Origin: Solibacillus faecavium
GTDB lineage: Bacteria; Bacillota; Bacilli; Bacillales_A; Planococcaceae
Assembly: GCF_014836905.1 (NCBI RefSeq)
Contig: NZ_JACSPZ010000005.1
Coordinates: forward strand, 124,001 to 188,000
Length of the DNA: 64,000 nucleotides
Direction of reading: 5' to 3'
The notes under the pieces were generated by a model. The model made no database searches. It was not told where the DNA came from and saw only the letters and a list, made by a program, of their open reading frames with translations. The position numbers and the translations under genes are program-made. This document shows, in pieces, positions 38,234-48,700 of the stretch (position 1 is the first letter of the stretch; every line of letters starts with the position of its first letter).

Positions 38234-38995
38234 TTACTGCACTGTATAACCACCATCCAAGACAATTGCTTGCCCTGTCATGCCTTTTGCTGCCTCACTA
38301 CATAAATATACAACCAATCCTGCTATTTCCGAAACATCTATCAATCGCTTTTGTGGTACTAAAGGATACAGGACTTGCTCTAATACATCCTCAACTGCAA
38401 TATTTCTTGTTTTCGCTAAATCTTCGAATTGATTTCTTACGAGTTCAGTATCGACATAGCCCGGACAAATAGCATTGACCGTTATTCCATCGGTAGCCGT
38501 TTCGAGTGCTGCTACTTTAGTTAATCCGATAACCCCATGTTTTGCAGTATTATAGCCGGCTTTTCCTGCAAATCCGACTAAACCATTAATAGAAGCAATA
38601 TTAATTATTCTGCCATATTTTTGTTGTTTCATAATCGGCAATGCATGTTTCATAAAAATAAATGGTGCGACAACCATCACCTTCTGCATCAAATCAAAAA
38701 TTTCCGTATCAAACTGCTCAATCATTGACACGTGTTGAAAGCCTGCATTGTTTATAACGATATGGAGTGCACCAAATTGGGAGATTACAGCGTCAATCGA
38801 TTGTTGTATTTGTCGTTCATCGCTAACATCACATAATAAATAACCTAAACTAGGCTCCTCTTCAACTGCCTGTTTTAATCTCTCTTCATTTTTATCGGAA
38901 ATTATAACCTTAATCCCGTTATTTGACAGCTCTTTCGCAATTTCAAACCCAATACCTTGTGCTGCCCCAGTAATTAATGCAATCTTTTGCTCCAT
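38234..38995 (-). CDS. 3-hydroxybutyrate dehydrogenase-like SDR
   Basis: A 253-aa short-chain dehydrogenase. TGAAQGIG near residue 10 is the NAD loop, NNAG near 87 the core, and YNTAKHG the catalytic Tyr/Lys. GFQHVSMIEQF, then HALPIMKQQKYGRIINIASINGLV and VNAICPGYVDTELV, are the blocks typical of 3-hydroxybutyrate dehydrogenases, linking ketone-body or PHB breakdown to acetyl-CoA. The substrate is inferred from these blocks only. Ribosome binding site AAGGGGAAG. Confidence 0.82.
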   Translation of the reverse strand: MEQKIALITGAAQGIGFEIAKELSNNGIKVIISDKNEERLKQAVEEEPSLGYLLCDVSDERQIQQSIDAVISQFGALHIVINNAGFQHVSMIEQFDTEIFDLMQKVMVVAPFIFMKHALPIMKQQKYGRIINIASINGLVGFAGKAGYNTAKHGVIGLTKVAALETATDGITVNAICPGYVDTELVRNQFEDLAKTRNIAVEDVLEQVLYPLVPQKRLIDVSEIAGLVVYLCSEAAKGMTGQAIVLDGGYTVQ

Positions 38996-39067
38996 ACAAC
39001 TTCCCCTTTATAATGCTATTTAGAAAAAATTGTAATTTAATATGCACCATGAGTCAAATAAATATAG

Positions 39068-39109
39068 CTAAAAAAAAGGCTATGTCGAATAAATTCAACA
39101 TAGCCTTTA
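39068..39109 (-). terminator. aroA terminator
   Basis: Stem AAGGCTATGT / ACATAGCCTT with eight T on the minus strand. Confidence 0.9.
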
Positions 39110-39116
39110 TCAAATA

Positions 39117-40202
39117 TTATTTTGATACTTCGTATTGTTTCATGAATTTTAATATTTCATCATAATACGCATTGAAAGTAGGAATATCCATTTGCTGTTG
39201 TTGATCAGATAATGCAATTGATGGGTCTGGGTGTACTTCCGCCATGACACCGTCTGCTCCAATAGCAATTGCTGCTTTAGAACATGGTAGCAGTAAATCA
39301 CGACGACCTGTTGAATGTGTAACGTCTACCATGACTGGTAAATGTGTTTCTTGCTTTAAAATAGGAACTGCCGAAATATCTAATGTGTTCCGTGTTGCTT
39401 TTTCGTATGTACGAATACCACGTTCACATAAAATAATATTTTCATTTCCTTTTGACATAATATATTCTGCAGCATGGATGAACTCATCGATTGTCGCTGC
39501 TAAACCACGTTTCAATAGGACAGGTTTATTCGTTGAACCTGCTGCTTTTAATAACTCAAAGTTTTGCATATTGCGGGCACCGATTTGAATTACATCGATA
39601 TAGTCAAGTGCATGCTCCAAGTCTGAAGGTGTTACGATTTCTGTAATAACCCCTAAACCATATTCTTTTGAAACTTCTTTTAATATTTTTAATCCATCTA
39701 ACCCTAAACCTTGGAAATCATATGGTGATGTACGCGGCTTGTATGCACCGCCACGAATTAATTTTAATCCTTTTTCTTGGATAGAGGCAGCTACTGCCGC
39801 AACTTGCTCATATGACTCAACTGCACATGGTCCAAATACAAATGAAGGTGTTCCAGATCCAACTAGTTCACCGTTAATGTTAATGACAGTATCTTCTGAC
39901 TTTTCTTTACGTGATACTAGCAATTCTTTTTTCTTCTCTGCTTCTAATTGTTTTAATGCTGTTTTGAAGATTTGTTTAAAAATATAATCAACCGTCATCT
40001 GATTTAATGGACCATTGTTATTCTTTTTAATTAAATCAAGCATATGGCGCTCACGTAGTGGATCATAGCGATTCACGCCTTGTTTCTCTTTTATTTTACC
40101 TATTTCCTCTACAACGGTTGCACGTTCATTAATTAATCGTAAAATTTCCAAGTTTAAGCTGTCAATCTGACTACGTAAGCTTTCTAAATCCTGTTGACTC
40201 AT
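39117..40202 (-). CDS. aroA: Bifunctional chorismate mutase / DAHP synthase
   Basis: A 361-aa fusion. The N-terminal AroQ chorismate mutase (about 1-85: [20 protein letters not shown], then [14 protein letters not shown]) is followed by type I-beta DAHP synthase, with [39 protein letters not shown] and [12 protein letters not shown]. It catalyses the first shikimate step, and the mutase domain gives feedback control by chorismate/prephenate. The start at 40202 (AGAGG close by) matches family length; the extension to 40265 is dropped. Confidence 0.96.
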   Translation of the reverse strand: MSQQDLESLRSQIDSLNLEILRLINERATVVEEIGKIKEKQGVNRYDPLRERHMLDLIKKNNNGPLNQMTVDYIFKQIFKTALKQLEAEKKKELLVSRKEKSEDTVININGELVGSGTPSFVFGPCAVESYEQVAAVAASIQEKGLKLIRGGAYKPRTSPYDFQGLGLDGLKILKEVSKEYGLGVITEIVTPSDLEHALDYIDVIQIGARNMQNFELLKAAGSTNKPVLLKRGLAATIDEFIHAAEYIMSKGNENIILCERGIRTYEKATRNTLDISAVPILKQETHLPVMVDVTHSTGRRDLLLPCSKAAIAIGADGVMAEVHPDPSIALSDQQQQMDIPTFNAYYDEILKFMKQYEVSK

Positions 40203-40321
40203 ATTCCTCTTACCCCTCTTCTTTGCGTATCCTTCTCTTTCAGATAACTTAAAAGTATGATACATTTTTAAGTAATAAACTTATTATAATCAATCTATTG
40301 TAGAATGTCACGTCTTTTTAA

Positions 40322-40343
40322 TTTAGCGATTCAACTCGCTAAA
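40322..40343. promoter_or_regulatory. Inverted repeat upstream of the FtsA-like gene
   Basis: TTTAGCGA (40322-40329), 6-nt spacer, TCGCTAAA (40336-40343): a perfect 8-bp inverted repeat directly before TATATT and 39 bp before the start. It could be an operator. Confidence 0.45.
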
Positions 40344-40381
40344 GTATATTGTAATAATAAATTGAAAGGAAGCGTTATCAT

Positions 40382-42529
40382 ATGACAAATAAATTGTTTG
40401 CACTTGATATCGGAACGCGCTCCGTTGTTGGCATTATTCTAGAACAACACGAAGATAAATATCATGTCGCAGATATTTTAGTGAAGGAACATAAAGAACG
40501 TGCAATGGTTGATGGTCAAATACATAACGTCCTGTATGTAGCAGAGCTCATCCAGGAGATTAAAACAAAATTGGAAGAAACACATGGTCCATTGAAAAAA
40601 GTCAGTGTCGCAGCAGCAGGTCGAGCATTAAAAACTGAGCAAGCACTTGTCACACTTTCAATAAAAAACAGACCAATTTTTACTGAAGAAGATATTAATA
40701 GGTTAGAGCTTCAAGCTGTCCAACAAGCCCAACAGCAATTATTGCAGCATAAAGAAGATGTAAAAAATAATCATTACTATTGTGTCGGTTATTCCGTTTT
40801 GTATTTCCGGTTAGATGGCGAAGAAATTGGTAGCCTACTCGATCAGCAAGGTGATGAAGCTTCTGTAGAAGTTATCGCAACATTCCTGCCACGGGTAGTT
40901 GTTGAATCACTTCTTGCTGCATTAAAACGTGCAGATTTAGAAATGGAAGCTTTAACTTTAGAGCCTATTGCGGCGATTAATGTACTTATCCCCCCAACAA
41001 TGCGTCGGTTGAATGTTGCGCTAGTTGATATTGGTGCGGGAACTTCGGACATTGCAATTACGGATAAAAGTACAGTTGTTGCATACGGAATGGTACCAAC
41101 TGCCGGTGATGAAATTACTGAAAGCTTAAGTGACCATTATTTATTGGATTTTCCGATAGCTGAAATAACGAAACGCCAAATGCATACAAATGAAGAAATT
41201 TTAATTCAGGATATTTTAGGATTTGACGAATATATTCCTCGAGCAGAAGTGGTAAAAGCCATTTTTCCCGCAATTGAAAACCTAGCAAAATCTATTGGTG
41301 AGGAAATTTTACGTTTAAATAATAATGTTCCTCCTAAGGCCGTTATGCTTGTAGGTGGCGGGAGCTTAACTCCTCATCTTCCGGAAGAGCTTGGAAAAGT
41401 ATTGAACCTACCTGCGAATCGTGTAGCTGTTCGTGATGTAAATGCTATTCAGAATTTAACACGTGCAGAACATATCCCTGCAACACCTGAACTTGTCACA
41501 CCGATTGGCATTGCAATTGCAGCTCAAAAATCACCAATTCATTACATGTCCATCTCAGTTAATGATCAAGTTGTTCGTTTATTCGAATTAAAAGAAATGA
41601 CAGTAGGCGATGCCTTTCTTGCAGCGAATATCCGTGCGAAACAGTTGTATGGCAGATTAGGTCACGGTTTATCTATTACAGTGAATGGTCAAAATGTATT
41701 TGTACCGGGAGAACATGGACAGCCTGCACAAATAGTATTAAACGGGGAAATAGCTTCCACTAAAACACTAATAAAAAATGGCGATAAAATTCAGCTTATT
41801 CCAGGAAAAGATGGTGCTGATGCATATGCCACAGTTCGTGACATTATTGATGAGGCAGCTGTTAAAAAGATAACTATAGGTAAGGAAAAATACATAATAG
41901 AGCCGAAAGTAATAGTTAATGAAAAGCCAGTGAAACTGGATACTCCTATACAGGATCGTGATGTCATTGTTGTCCAAACAGTTACAACGGTAGAAGATGC
42001 TTTCAACAGTACGAATAATACGAAACATCTCCAGCAGTTTAGTTCTTACTGTGTTCATCTAGATGGTAAACCCGTTTATTTACCGGAGTTTTCTTCGCAA
42101 CTTTTTATAAATGGAAAGCCTGCTAAAACTCATTATCCTATCCAAACAGGGGATGTAATTACCTTTGAGCAAATTATGTTGCCTTCTGCAGAACAAATAG
42201 CAGCATCTTTAAATTTGCTTTTGGAGGAAAAAGTGATTGTCACATTCCAGCAGGAACAAGTAGAACTTGCCAAAACGGCACGGGAGTTCTACGTCAATGG
42301 TCAAATTGTTCAAAGTACTTCAACCGTACCAAATGGAGCTACGATTAAGATTATTGAAAAGGATACGGGAAAGTGGATTTATCAGGATGTTTTCCGTTTT
42401 TCAACTTGGCAGCTTCCTACCACATTTAAAGGTTCTTTCACGATTTTACGAAATGGACAGCCTTCAACATTTGATGCGGAAATATTCGGTGGTGACCTGT
42501 TAGAAATTCAGCTCGCAGAAATTAAATAA
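40382..42529 (+). CDS. FtsA-like actin-fold ATPase with C-terminal beta-grasp-like repeats
   Basis: A 715-aa protein. Residues 1-385 are an FtsA/PilM-type actin fold, with phosphate loops ALDIGTRSVVGII (7-19) and LVDIGAGTSDIAI (214-226) and the adenosine loop VMLVGGGSLTPHL (321-333). From about 390 a repeated unit occurs around residues 450, 509, 573, 636 and 686: a strand ending V-N-G, a Thr-rich turn, then G-D-x-I plus a strand (IVLNGEIAS/NGDKIQL; LFINGKPAK/TGDVITF). FtsA's C-terminal membrane helix is not seen. It may be an envelope or division ATPase; the function is unknown. Ribosome binding site AAAGGAAGCG. Confidence 0.82.
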   Translation: MTNKLFALDIGTRSVVGIILEQHEDKYHVADILVKEHKERAMVDGQIHNVLYVAELIQEIKTKLEETHGPLKKVSVAAAGRALKTEQALVTLSIKNRPIFTEEDINRLELQAVQQAQQQLLQHKEDVKNNHYYCVGYSVLYFRLDGEEIGSLLDQQGDEASVEVIATFLPRVVVESLLAALKRADLEMEALTLEPIAAINVLIPPTMRRLNVALVDIGAGTSDIAITDKSTVVAYGMVPTAGDEITESLSDHYLLDFPIAEITKRQMHTNEEILIQDILGFDEYIPRAEVVKAIFPAIENLAKSIGEEILRLNNNVPPKAVMLVGGGSLTPHLPEELGKVLNLPANRVAVRDVNAIQNLTRAEHIPATPELVTPIGIAIAAQKSPIHYMSISVNDQVVRLFELKEMTVGDAFLAANIRAKQLYGRLGHGLSITVNGQNVFVPGEHGQPAQIVLNGEIASTKTLIKNGDKIQLIPGKDGADAYATVRDIIDEAAVKKITIGKEKYIIEPKVIVNEKPVKLDTPIQDRDVIVVQTVTTVEDAFNSTNNTKHLQQFSSYCVHLDGKPVYLPEFSSQLFINGKPAKTHYPIQTGDVITFEQIMLPSAEQIAASLNLLLEEKVIVTFQQEQVELAKTAREFYVNGQIVQSTSTVPNGATIKIIEKDTGKWIYQDVFRFSTWQLPTTFKGSFTILRNGQPSTFDAEIFGGDLLEIQLAEIK

Positions 42530-42553
42530 TCATAGAATTTCAACAATAAAAAA

Positions 42554-42577
42554 GGCTTCCAAAATTTATTGGAAGCC
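42554..42577 (-). terminator. Outward-reading hairpin of terminator module, left copy
   Basis: GGCTTCC / GGAAGCC (7-bp stem, extended by TTGG-type pairing). Its T-run follows only on the minus strand. A near copy in inverse orientation is at 42992-43022. Confidence 0.55.
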
Positions 42578-42588
42578 TCAGATTGTCG

Positions 42589-42622
42589 ACAAAAGGTCTC
42601 TCGAGACCTTTTGTCTTTTTAT
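42589..42622 (+). terminator. Terminator of the FtsA-like gene
   Basis: Perfect 12-bp stem ACAAAAGGTCTC / GAGACCTTTTGT with a 2-nt centre, followed by CTTTTTATT. Confidence 0.88.
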
Positions 42623-42737
42623 TATAAATTTTTATTCGATGCTTAACAGGAATAAGTTGTTTATGTTCATTGATTTGAATTGAATACTAGTCATCGTAGA
42701 TATCCTATCTCTCACTTTATTTAAAGCGATGAATAAG

Positions 42738-42910
42738 TTGATTGGAGTGGAGGGACCGTGACTCCACCGGGAACAGCGAAATTTATTTTGCGACGAGTAA
42801 CCGCAGGAGCACGCGCGGAAGATCCACTAAATTGTGCCTGCCGTTGTAGGCACAATTTAGTTAGCTGGAGCCGTGCCCGGGGAAAGCATCGGTCCCGGAA
42901 TGGAAATTAA
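42738..42910. repeat. Structured intergenic repeat, copy B
   Basis: The ends are TTGATTGGAGTGGAGGGACCG and its partner CGGTCCC...GGAAATTAA. GGGACCG / CGGTCCC pairs across the element. An internal perfect 13-bp hairpin CTAAATTGTGCCT / AGGCACAATTTAG is inserted relative to copy A at 27526-27631. It shares the GATTGGAGTG start and the GGAAAGC and GGAAAT blocks with copy A. It has higher GC than its flanks and no gene. The 498-bp gap at 42530-43027 otherwise holds terminators. Confidence 0.7.
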
Positions 42911-42939
42911 CGGTTTTCATTAGTTAACTTTATTTTAAT

Positions 42940-42989
42940 AAAAAAAGACTGTAGGCAATCCCGAATTCCTTCAAGTTTGTCTACAGTCT
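42940..42989 (-). terminator. ytxGH terminator
   Basis: On the minus strand AGACTGTAG pairs with CTACAGTCT and is followed by a long T-run. Confidence 0.8.
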
Positions 42990-42991
42990 GA

Positions 42992-43022
42992 GGCTTCCAA
43001 TATTTATTGGAAGCCTTTTTGC
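42992..43022 (+). terminator. Outward-reading hairpin of terminator module, right copy
   Basis: GGCTTCCAATA / TATTGGAAGCC followed by TTTTT on the plus strand; inverse near-copy of 42554-42577. Confidence 0.6.
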
Positions 43023-43027
43023 TTTTA

Positions 43028-43513
43028 TTACATATCAGTATGACGTGTAGAATTTGCAAGATCCGGATCTGTATTTAAAGTATCAGGATCTGCATTTTCA
43101 GCAGCTATTGCCTGAGATTTCGGATCATCTACTTTATCTACTTCGTCTAAAGGTAATGGTTCTTCCCCTTCTGAAGATGCTGTTCCATCATCAAATACTG
43201 GTGGTTGTTTTGTTGTTTTCCCTTTTACTTTTTCAACAATTGATGAAGATTGTTCTTTTAATTGAGTAGATAGTTGAGCAGTCTTTTCCTTTGCTGTTCC
43301 TGAAAGCTCGATACTTTTATCTTTCAAAGTTACAGCTTGTACAGCAACATCGTTACGCATTTCACTGCCTGTTTTTGGAGCTAATAATAACGCAGTAGCT
43401 ACCCCTACTATTCCGCCAACTAATGCACCAATCACAAAATCTTTTACATGAATTTTTTCATCATCATAAATTGAATCATTAATCTGTTGATAGTTAACTC
43501 GTTTTTCTTCCAT
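43028..43513 (-). CDS. ytxH: YtxH-family membrane protein
   Basis: 161 aa starting MEEKRVNYQQINDSIYDDEK (ATG at 43513 behind AAGGGGGAG). One helix lies at about 24-44 (DFVIGALVGGIVGVATALLL), followed by the family signature APKTGSEMRNDV. A helical stretch and a long acidic disordered tail rich in Asp, Ala and Pro complete it. B. subtilis ytxG-ytxH-ytxJ is a sigma-B/sigma-H stress operon of unknown biochemical role. Here it follows ytxG by 33 bp, and ytxJ is missing. Confidence 0.85.
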   Translation of the reverse strand: MEEKRVNYQQINDSIYDDEKIHVKDFVIGALVGGIVGVATALLLAPKTGSEMRNDVAVQAVTLKDKSIELSGTAKEKTAQLSTQLKEQSSSIVEKVKGKTTKQPPVFDDGTASSEGEEPLPLDEVDKVDDPKSQAIAAENADPDTLNTDPDLANSTRHTDM

Positions 43514-43546
43514 CACAATACTCCCCCTTGACATTTTAAAATAATT

Positions 43547-44062
43547 TTACCCATTATTCTTCTTCAAAAACCCAAATTTTGATTTTGAACTCATATTTGG
43601 TGGTGTTTCATTTGTTTTAGTACTCGTATAAATTACATCTTCATCGTTAATTGGCTTGCGCTGACGCCATTGATCTGCGATACCCATTGCGACATTACTC
43701 CACTGAACGACTTGTGCAATTTTATCTTCATTTTTATGAACTTCTGTGGAAATTGATGTAGTAATACGTTGTACTGAAGAATTTAAACTATTTACAGAAT
43801 CGCCTACTCCTTTAACTGCATGAACTACAGAATTTAACTTCTCCGACTTCTCTGAAATATCATCAGCCAATGCATTTGTTTTTGTAAGTAAGCTCGTCGT
43901 CTCACGGGTAATGCCTTCCATTTGCCCTTCAATTCCAGCAACTGTCCCGGCAATAGAATTCAATGTATTCTTTACAGAAAACAGTGTCATACCGATGCTT
44001 ACACATAATACTAAAAATCCGATTGCAGCTACTAATGCAGCAATATAAAGTAGTACTTCCAT
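43547..44062 (-). CDS. ytxG: YtxG, DUF948 membrane protein
   Basis: A 171-aa protein. An N-terminal helix (about 3-27) precedes a helical apolipophorin-like segment (TLNSIAGTVAGIEGQMEG, then TTSLLTKTNALADDISEKS), the DUF948 pattern. The tail is basic and polar. Role unknown; it belongs with ytxH. Ribosome binding site AGGAGG. The 232-bp gap upstream (44063-44294) holds its promoter region and the murC terminator. Confidence 0.88.
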   Translation of the reverse strand: MEVLLYIAALVAAIGFLVLCVSIGMTLFSVKNTLNSIAGTVAGIEGQMEGITRETTSLLTKTNALADDISEKSEKLNSVVHAVKGVGDSVNSLNSSVQRITTSISTEVHKNEDKIAQVVQWSNVAMGIADQWRQRKPINDEDVIYTSTKTNETPPNMSSKSKFGFLKKNNG

Positions 44063-44249
44063 AATGTTACCTCCTATATCTAGTCCATTTAAACATTCGA
44101 CAAAAAACCTGACAATCCTTTTCTTTGAAAAACATATTTCGCCAAAACTTCATTCAAAAATGAATGTGCCTTTTGTCCATATTGTCATATTTCCCAATCT
44201 ATCAGTTAATAAAACCCTTTATAATTATTAGTTCTATCAATTATGTATG

Positions 44250-44290
44250 AAAAACAGCTTATCCTCTAATCCAGGTTAAGCTGCTTTTCT
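44250..44290 (-). terminator. murC terminator
   Basis: On the minus strand AGCAGCTTA / TAAGCTG, followed by TTTTTC. Confidence 0.65.
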
Positions 44291-44294
44291 CTTT

Positions 44295-45593
44295 TTATTT
44301 CAAAATAGCTTCAAAAGCATCTTGATATTTATGAACATCTCCCGCTCCCATGAAAAGGAATACGGCATTTCCATGCTTTTTAAGATCGCTAATCTCATCA
44401 AGAGTCAATACAGTGCACCCTTCGATTAGACATGCTAAATCATCAATTGAAAGTTCGCCTTGTTTTTCGCGAGCAGAACCAAAGATATCACATAAGTATG
44501 TGTTATCTGCCCCACTTAAACTATCCGCAAAGTCTTGCAAAAAAGCTTTTGTTCGAGTAAATGTATGTGGTTGGAATATCGCAACAATTTTATGTTCCGG
44601 ATATTTTTGTCGTGCTGATTGCAAAGTAGCGGCAATTTCAGTAGGATGGTGTGCATAATCGTCCACTAAAACAACGTCGCCAATTTTTGTTTCTGTAAAG
44701 CGGCGTTTTACCCCACCATAAGTATTAAGTCGTTCCTGAATTAAATTTGCTGGGATACCCTCATAATGACAAAGCGAAATAACCGCTAATGAGTTTAAAA
44801 TTGTATGATCCCCAAATAGTGGAATAAAGAACTTACTGTAAAATTCATTGCGAACATATACATCAAACTTAGTACCTTCTGTTGTTTTCTCAATATTACG
44901 AGCTGAAAAATCATTGGCAGAATCAAAACCATAATACACAACAGGTACATTTGCCTGAATTTTTTGAAGCTGTTCATCATCTCCGCATGCAATGATTGCT
45001 TTATTTACTTGTAAAGCTAGTTGCTGAAATGCGTCATAAACATCATCTATACTCGTAAAATAGTCAGGGTGATCAAAATCAATATTTGTCATCACTGCAT
45101 AATCCGGATGATAGGCTAAAAAGTGTCGGCGGTATTCGCATGCTTCCATTACAAAGTACGATGCATCCTGTGCACCAGAACCCGTACCATCACCTATTAA
45201 ATAAGAAGTTGGCATATAGCCACCTACAACATGACTCATTAATCCAGTTGTTGATGTTTTACCGTGCGCACCAGTAATAGCAATAGATGTATAGCGATTA
45301 CTATACTCTCCTAAAAACTTATGGTAACGGATTACCTCTAAACCTAATTCACGTGCACGTACTAATTCTGGGTGGTCATCATTAAATGCATTACCTGCAA
45401 TTATTGTTAAGCCTTCTTTAATATTATTTTCATCAAAAGTAAGAATTTCTATTCCTCGCTCACGTAAAGGTTGCTCTGTAAAATAATACGTATCAACATC
45501 AGAACCCTGTACTTGCTCTCCAGCATCAAATAAAATTTGCGCAAGTGAACTCATTCCTGAACCTTTAATACCTGTAAAATGATAGCGTGTCAT
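44295..45593 (-). CDS. murC: UDP-N-acetylmuramate-L-alanine ligase
   Basis: A 432-aa Mur ligase that adds L-Ala to UDP-MurNAc. It begins [21 protein letters not shown] (the extension to 45641 is dropped, and the length then equals B. subtilis MurC). The ATP loop is [33 protein letters not shown] and [14 protein letters not shown] are the later ligase motifs. It is cytosolic and essential for peptidoglycan. Its AGGAGGG lies about 12 nt from the ATG, which is longish. Confidence 0.97.
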   Translation of the reverse strand: MTRYHFTGIKGSGMSSLAQILFDAGEQVQGSDVDTYYFTEQPLRERGIEILTFDENNIKEGLTIIAGNAFNDDHPELVRARELGLEVIRYHKFLGEYSNRYTSIAITGAHGKTSTTGLMSHVVGGYMPTSYLIGDGTGSGAQDASYFVMEACEYRRHFLAYHPDYAVMTNIDFDHPDYFTSIDDVYDAFQQLALQVNKAIIACGDDEQLQKIQANVPVVYYGFDSANDFSARNIEKTTEGTKFDVYVRNEFYSKFFIPLFGDHTILNSLAVISLCHYEGIPANLIQERLNTYGGVKRRFTETKIGDVVLVDDYAHHPTEIAATLQSARQKYPEHKIVAIFQPHTFTRTKAFLQDFADSLSGADNTYLCDIFGSAREKQGELSIDDLACLIEGCTVLTLDEISDLKKHGNAVFLFMGAGDVHKYQDAFEAILK

Positions 45594-45685
45594 TATTGTT
45601 AAAACCCTCCTAGGATACATTGATCCCATTGAAATTATCAATTTGTTGTTTCAAAGTTATGCATACATTATAGCACTAAATATAC

Positions 45686-45736
45686 GTAACAATAATTGAA
45701 CGACAATTCAAAAATTATTGTCATTCAATTATCATG
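45686..45736 (-). terminator. Hairpin after sftA
   Basis: On the minus strand ATAATTGAATGACAAT pairs with ATTGTCGTTCAATTAT (one G-T pair). The T-tail is weak, so some readthrough into murC is possible. Confidence 0.5.
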
Positions 45737-45740
45737 TACC

Positions 45741-48700
45741 TTAGCCGCCAAATTGCTCAACTATATCTTCCTCAGTTATAAATACATCTCTCGGCTTACT
45801 CCCTTTTGGTTCAGAAACAAAGCCCTGACGCTCTAACATGTCAATTAGTCTTGCCGCTCGATTGTAGCCTATATGATAACGACGTTGTAAAAGAGATGTC
45901 GACGCTGAACCTTGTTCATATACAAATCGGCAAACTTCTTCAAACAATTCATCTTGGTCCTCTACTGTTTCAGAGCGTTTTAATAGTTCTTCTTGCTTAA
46001 ATATATATTGTGGCTCTCCCTGTTCACGTACATACTCAATAATTTCTTCTATTTCATCATCAGTAACAAATGTACCTTGAATACGGGTAGGAGCCGACAT
46101 TCCATTCCCTAAATATAACATATCTCCGCGTCCAAGCAAGCGTTCTGCGCCTTGTGTATCTAAAATTGTACGAGAGTCAATTTGAGATGATACTGAAAAG
46201 GCAATACGTGTAGGGATATTGGATTTAATTAGCCCTGTAATGACATCCACAGAAGGTCGTTGTGTTGCGACAATTAAATGAATCCCTGCAGCACGAGCCT
46301 TTTGAGTAATCCGAACAATACTATCTTCTACATCTTGTGGAGACATCATCATTAAATCCGCCAACTCGTCTATTACAATCAACAAGTATGGAAGCTTCTG
46401 TGCATACATTCCATTTGCGTCACACATTTTATTATATGCTTCTATTTTACGTGCACCGCTATGCATAAATAACTGATATCGTCTTTCCATTTCCTCAACT
46501 GCCCATTTAAGTGCGGCCGTAGCTGCCTTAACGTCCGTTATAACAGGACTTACTAAATGTGGAATATGATTAAATGGTGCCAATTCAACCATTTTAGGAT
46601 CAATTAACATTAGTTTTAATTCATTAGGGTTTGCTTTATACAGTAAACTAACTAAAATCGAGTTAATACATACTGACTTACCTGAGCCTGTTGCACCTGC
46701 AATAAGACCATGAGGCATCTTTCGTAAATCAATTGTTACAGGTTTGCCTGTTAAATCCAAACCTAAAGCAGCCTCTAATGGTGAATCAGAATCTGTAAAC
46801 GATGCTGAATCCGTTACTTCAGATAATCGTACTGAACGGGAAATCCGGTTTGGAATTTCAATGCCAATCGAGCGCTTCCCTGGAATTGGTGCATCAATAC
46901 GAATATCTTTTGCAGCCAGCGCCAACTTTATATCATCTGTTAGATTTCGGACTTTACTTACTTTCGTTCCTTGCCCAACCGTAATTTCAAACTGTGTTAC
47001 AGCAGGTCCCTGCACAATTGACTCAATATGCGCCTGAATTTGGAAGTGGGATAATGCTTCGACTAAATTCTCTCCCTGTTCGTCCATCCAATCACGGTCT
47101 TCAACCATTTCCTCGGGCGGCACTAAATACTCAAGTGGTGGTTTTACATAAGGAATTCGTTTCGGTAATGGAGGAGTTTCTATAACTTCCTCGCTAGTAT
47201 TTTCAATTGAAGGTAATTCCTGAATTTCTTCTGTAGTAGCCGCTACTTCAAGTATTTCCTCCATTGGTTGCTGCACATTTTCATCTCGTTCCAGTAATCC
47301 TACGGAAGTCAAAGGCAGGTCATTTATTGGTTCTGTCTGTCCCCCACTGTCTTCAACTTTTTGTACCGGCTCATGTTGTAAGATAATCATTTCAGATTGT
47401 TCTTCTTGTTCCTGTCCTTCAGATAGTGTTAAGGGGTTTGTATCAATAATATTCTGCACATCATCCAATTGTTGAATGGTAGTGACTTCTTTGGTAAACG
47501 TAGTAGTCATAGTCATCTCAGAATCCATTAATTCATTTTGATCGTTAACCACTTCATTACCTTCATCTATTTCTTCCGACTCTATAACAATATGCTTCTG
47601 TTGACTTAAATGCTGCTCAACAAATTTCTTTGTAAGCAACTTTTGTTTATCTGATTTTAACATCACAACATTGAATGGAAGACGACTTCCCGTACTTACA
47701 GGTTTTACTGTTTCTTCACTCTTCTGCTCGATTACAGTATTATCGTCTGTCGAAGGAACCTGCTCAACATTTAATTGACCTATATGAATTGTTGAGTTTT
47801 CAATTGTTACATGTTTTACCTGCACATCATTCATAGTATCTGCAGCAGGTGTCTCTTCAATTGTTTTCTTTTCTTCAACTTCTTCCACCTCTATAACAGG
47901 AGGGGATAAATCTTTATTATCTGGTGCTTCCGTGAACTCTTGTGGTTCTAAAACATCTTCTTCTACTTCAAATAAAATAAGCTCTTTCTCACTACTATTT
48001 TCATTTTCCACAACAACTTCACTTTGTCGTAATGGTTCTTCGCTTGTACTTTGTTCAACTAGTTCGTGTTGTTGCGATTCAAGGGGATTTTCAACAGCTG
48101 TCTCCGCCTCCGGGAATTGATTTAGCGCTTCACTATTTTCCGGTTCGACCTTTATTAATGAAGACGGTTCATCATTTTTGTGTTGCTCATCCGCATCTTG
48201 ATGTTTTTCGATTAGCTTTTCAATGGGAGTTGGCTTTTTAAATCCATGTACAGGCGAAGGTACATCCGTAGGAATAAAGCGTTTTCTCAATTCGATTGGT
48301 TTCGTAGCTTGGTTGCTGACTTGTTTTTCTTCAAGCGACGGTTTTTTGCGTAAATTTTCCCGCTCTTCTTTTAAAATCGGCAATCGGCGTACTGGCTCAT
48401 TCTTCTGTATGACATTTGAATGCCCTTTTCCTTTACGGCGTCGCTCCAGCAGCTCTCCAATGCCTGAGACTTCCACATCATAGATTTCACGACCCGCAGT
48501 AGATTTTTGCAAGTAATTTGGCAATGAAAGCTTTTCATTATCTTCATCATAAAAGCTAGTCGTTTGGCGTTGTTGCTCTTCTTTTTGTGCAGCTTCTTTA
48601 AATTCATCTTCTATTAAAGGGAATCGAAATGCATTTTTCGGTCGATCTGTCTGCTCATTGTAATTGGGTCGTACCTTATGTTGTTCATTTAAATCGGTGT

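Noticed and set aside
42589..42614. Perfect palindrome as a possible recombination site
   Set aside because: It is followed by CTTTTTATT right after a gene end, so a terminator explains it.
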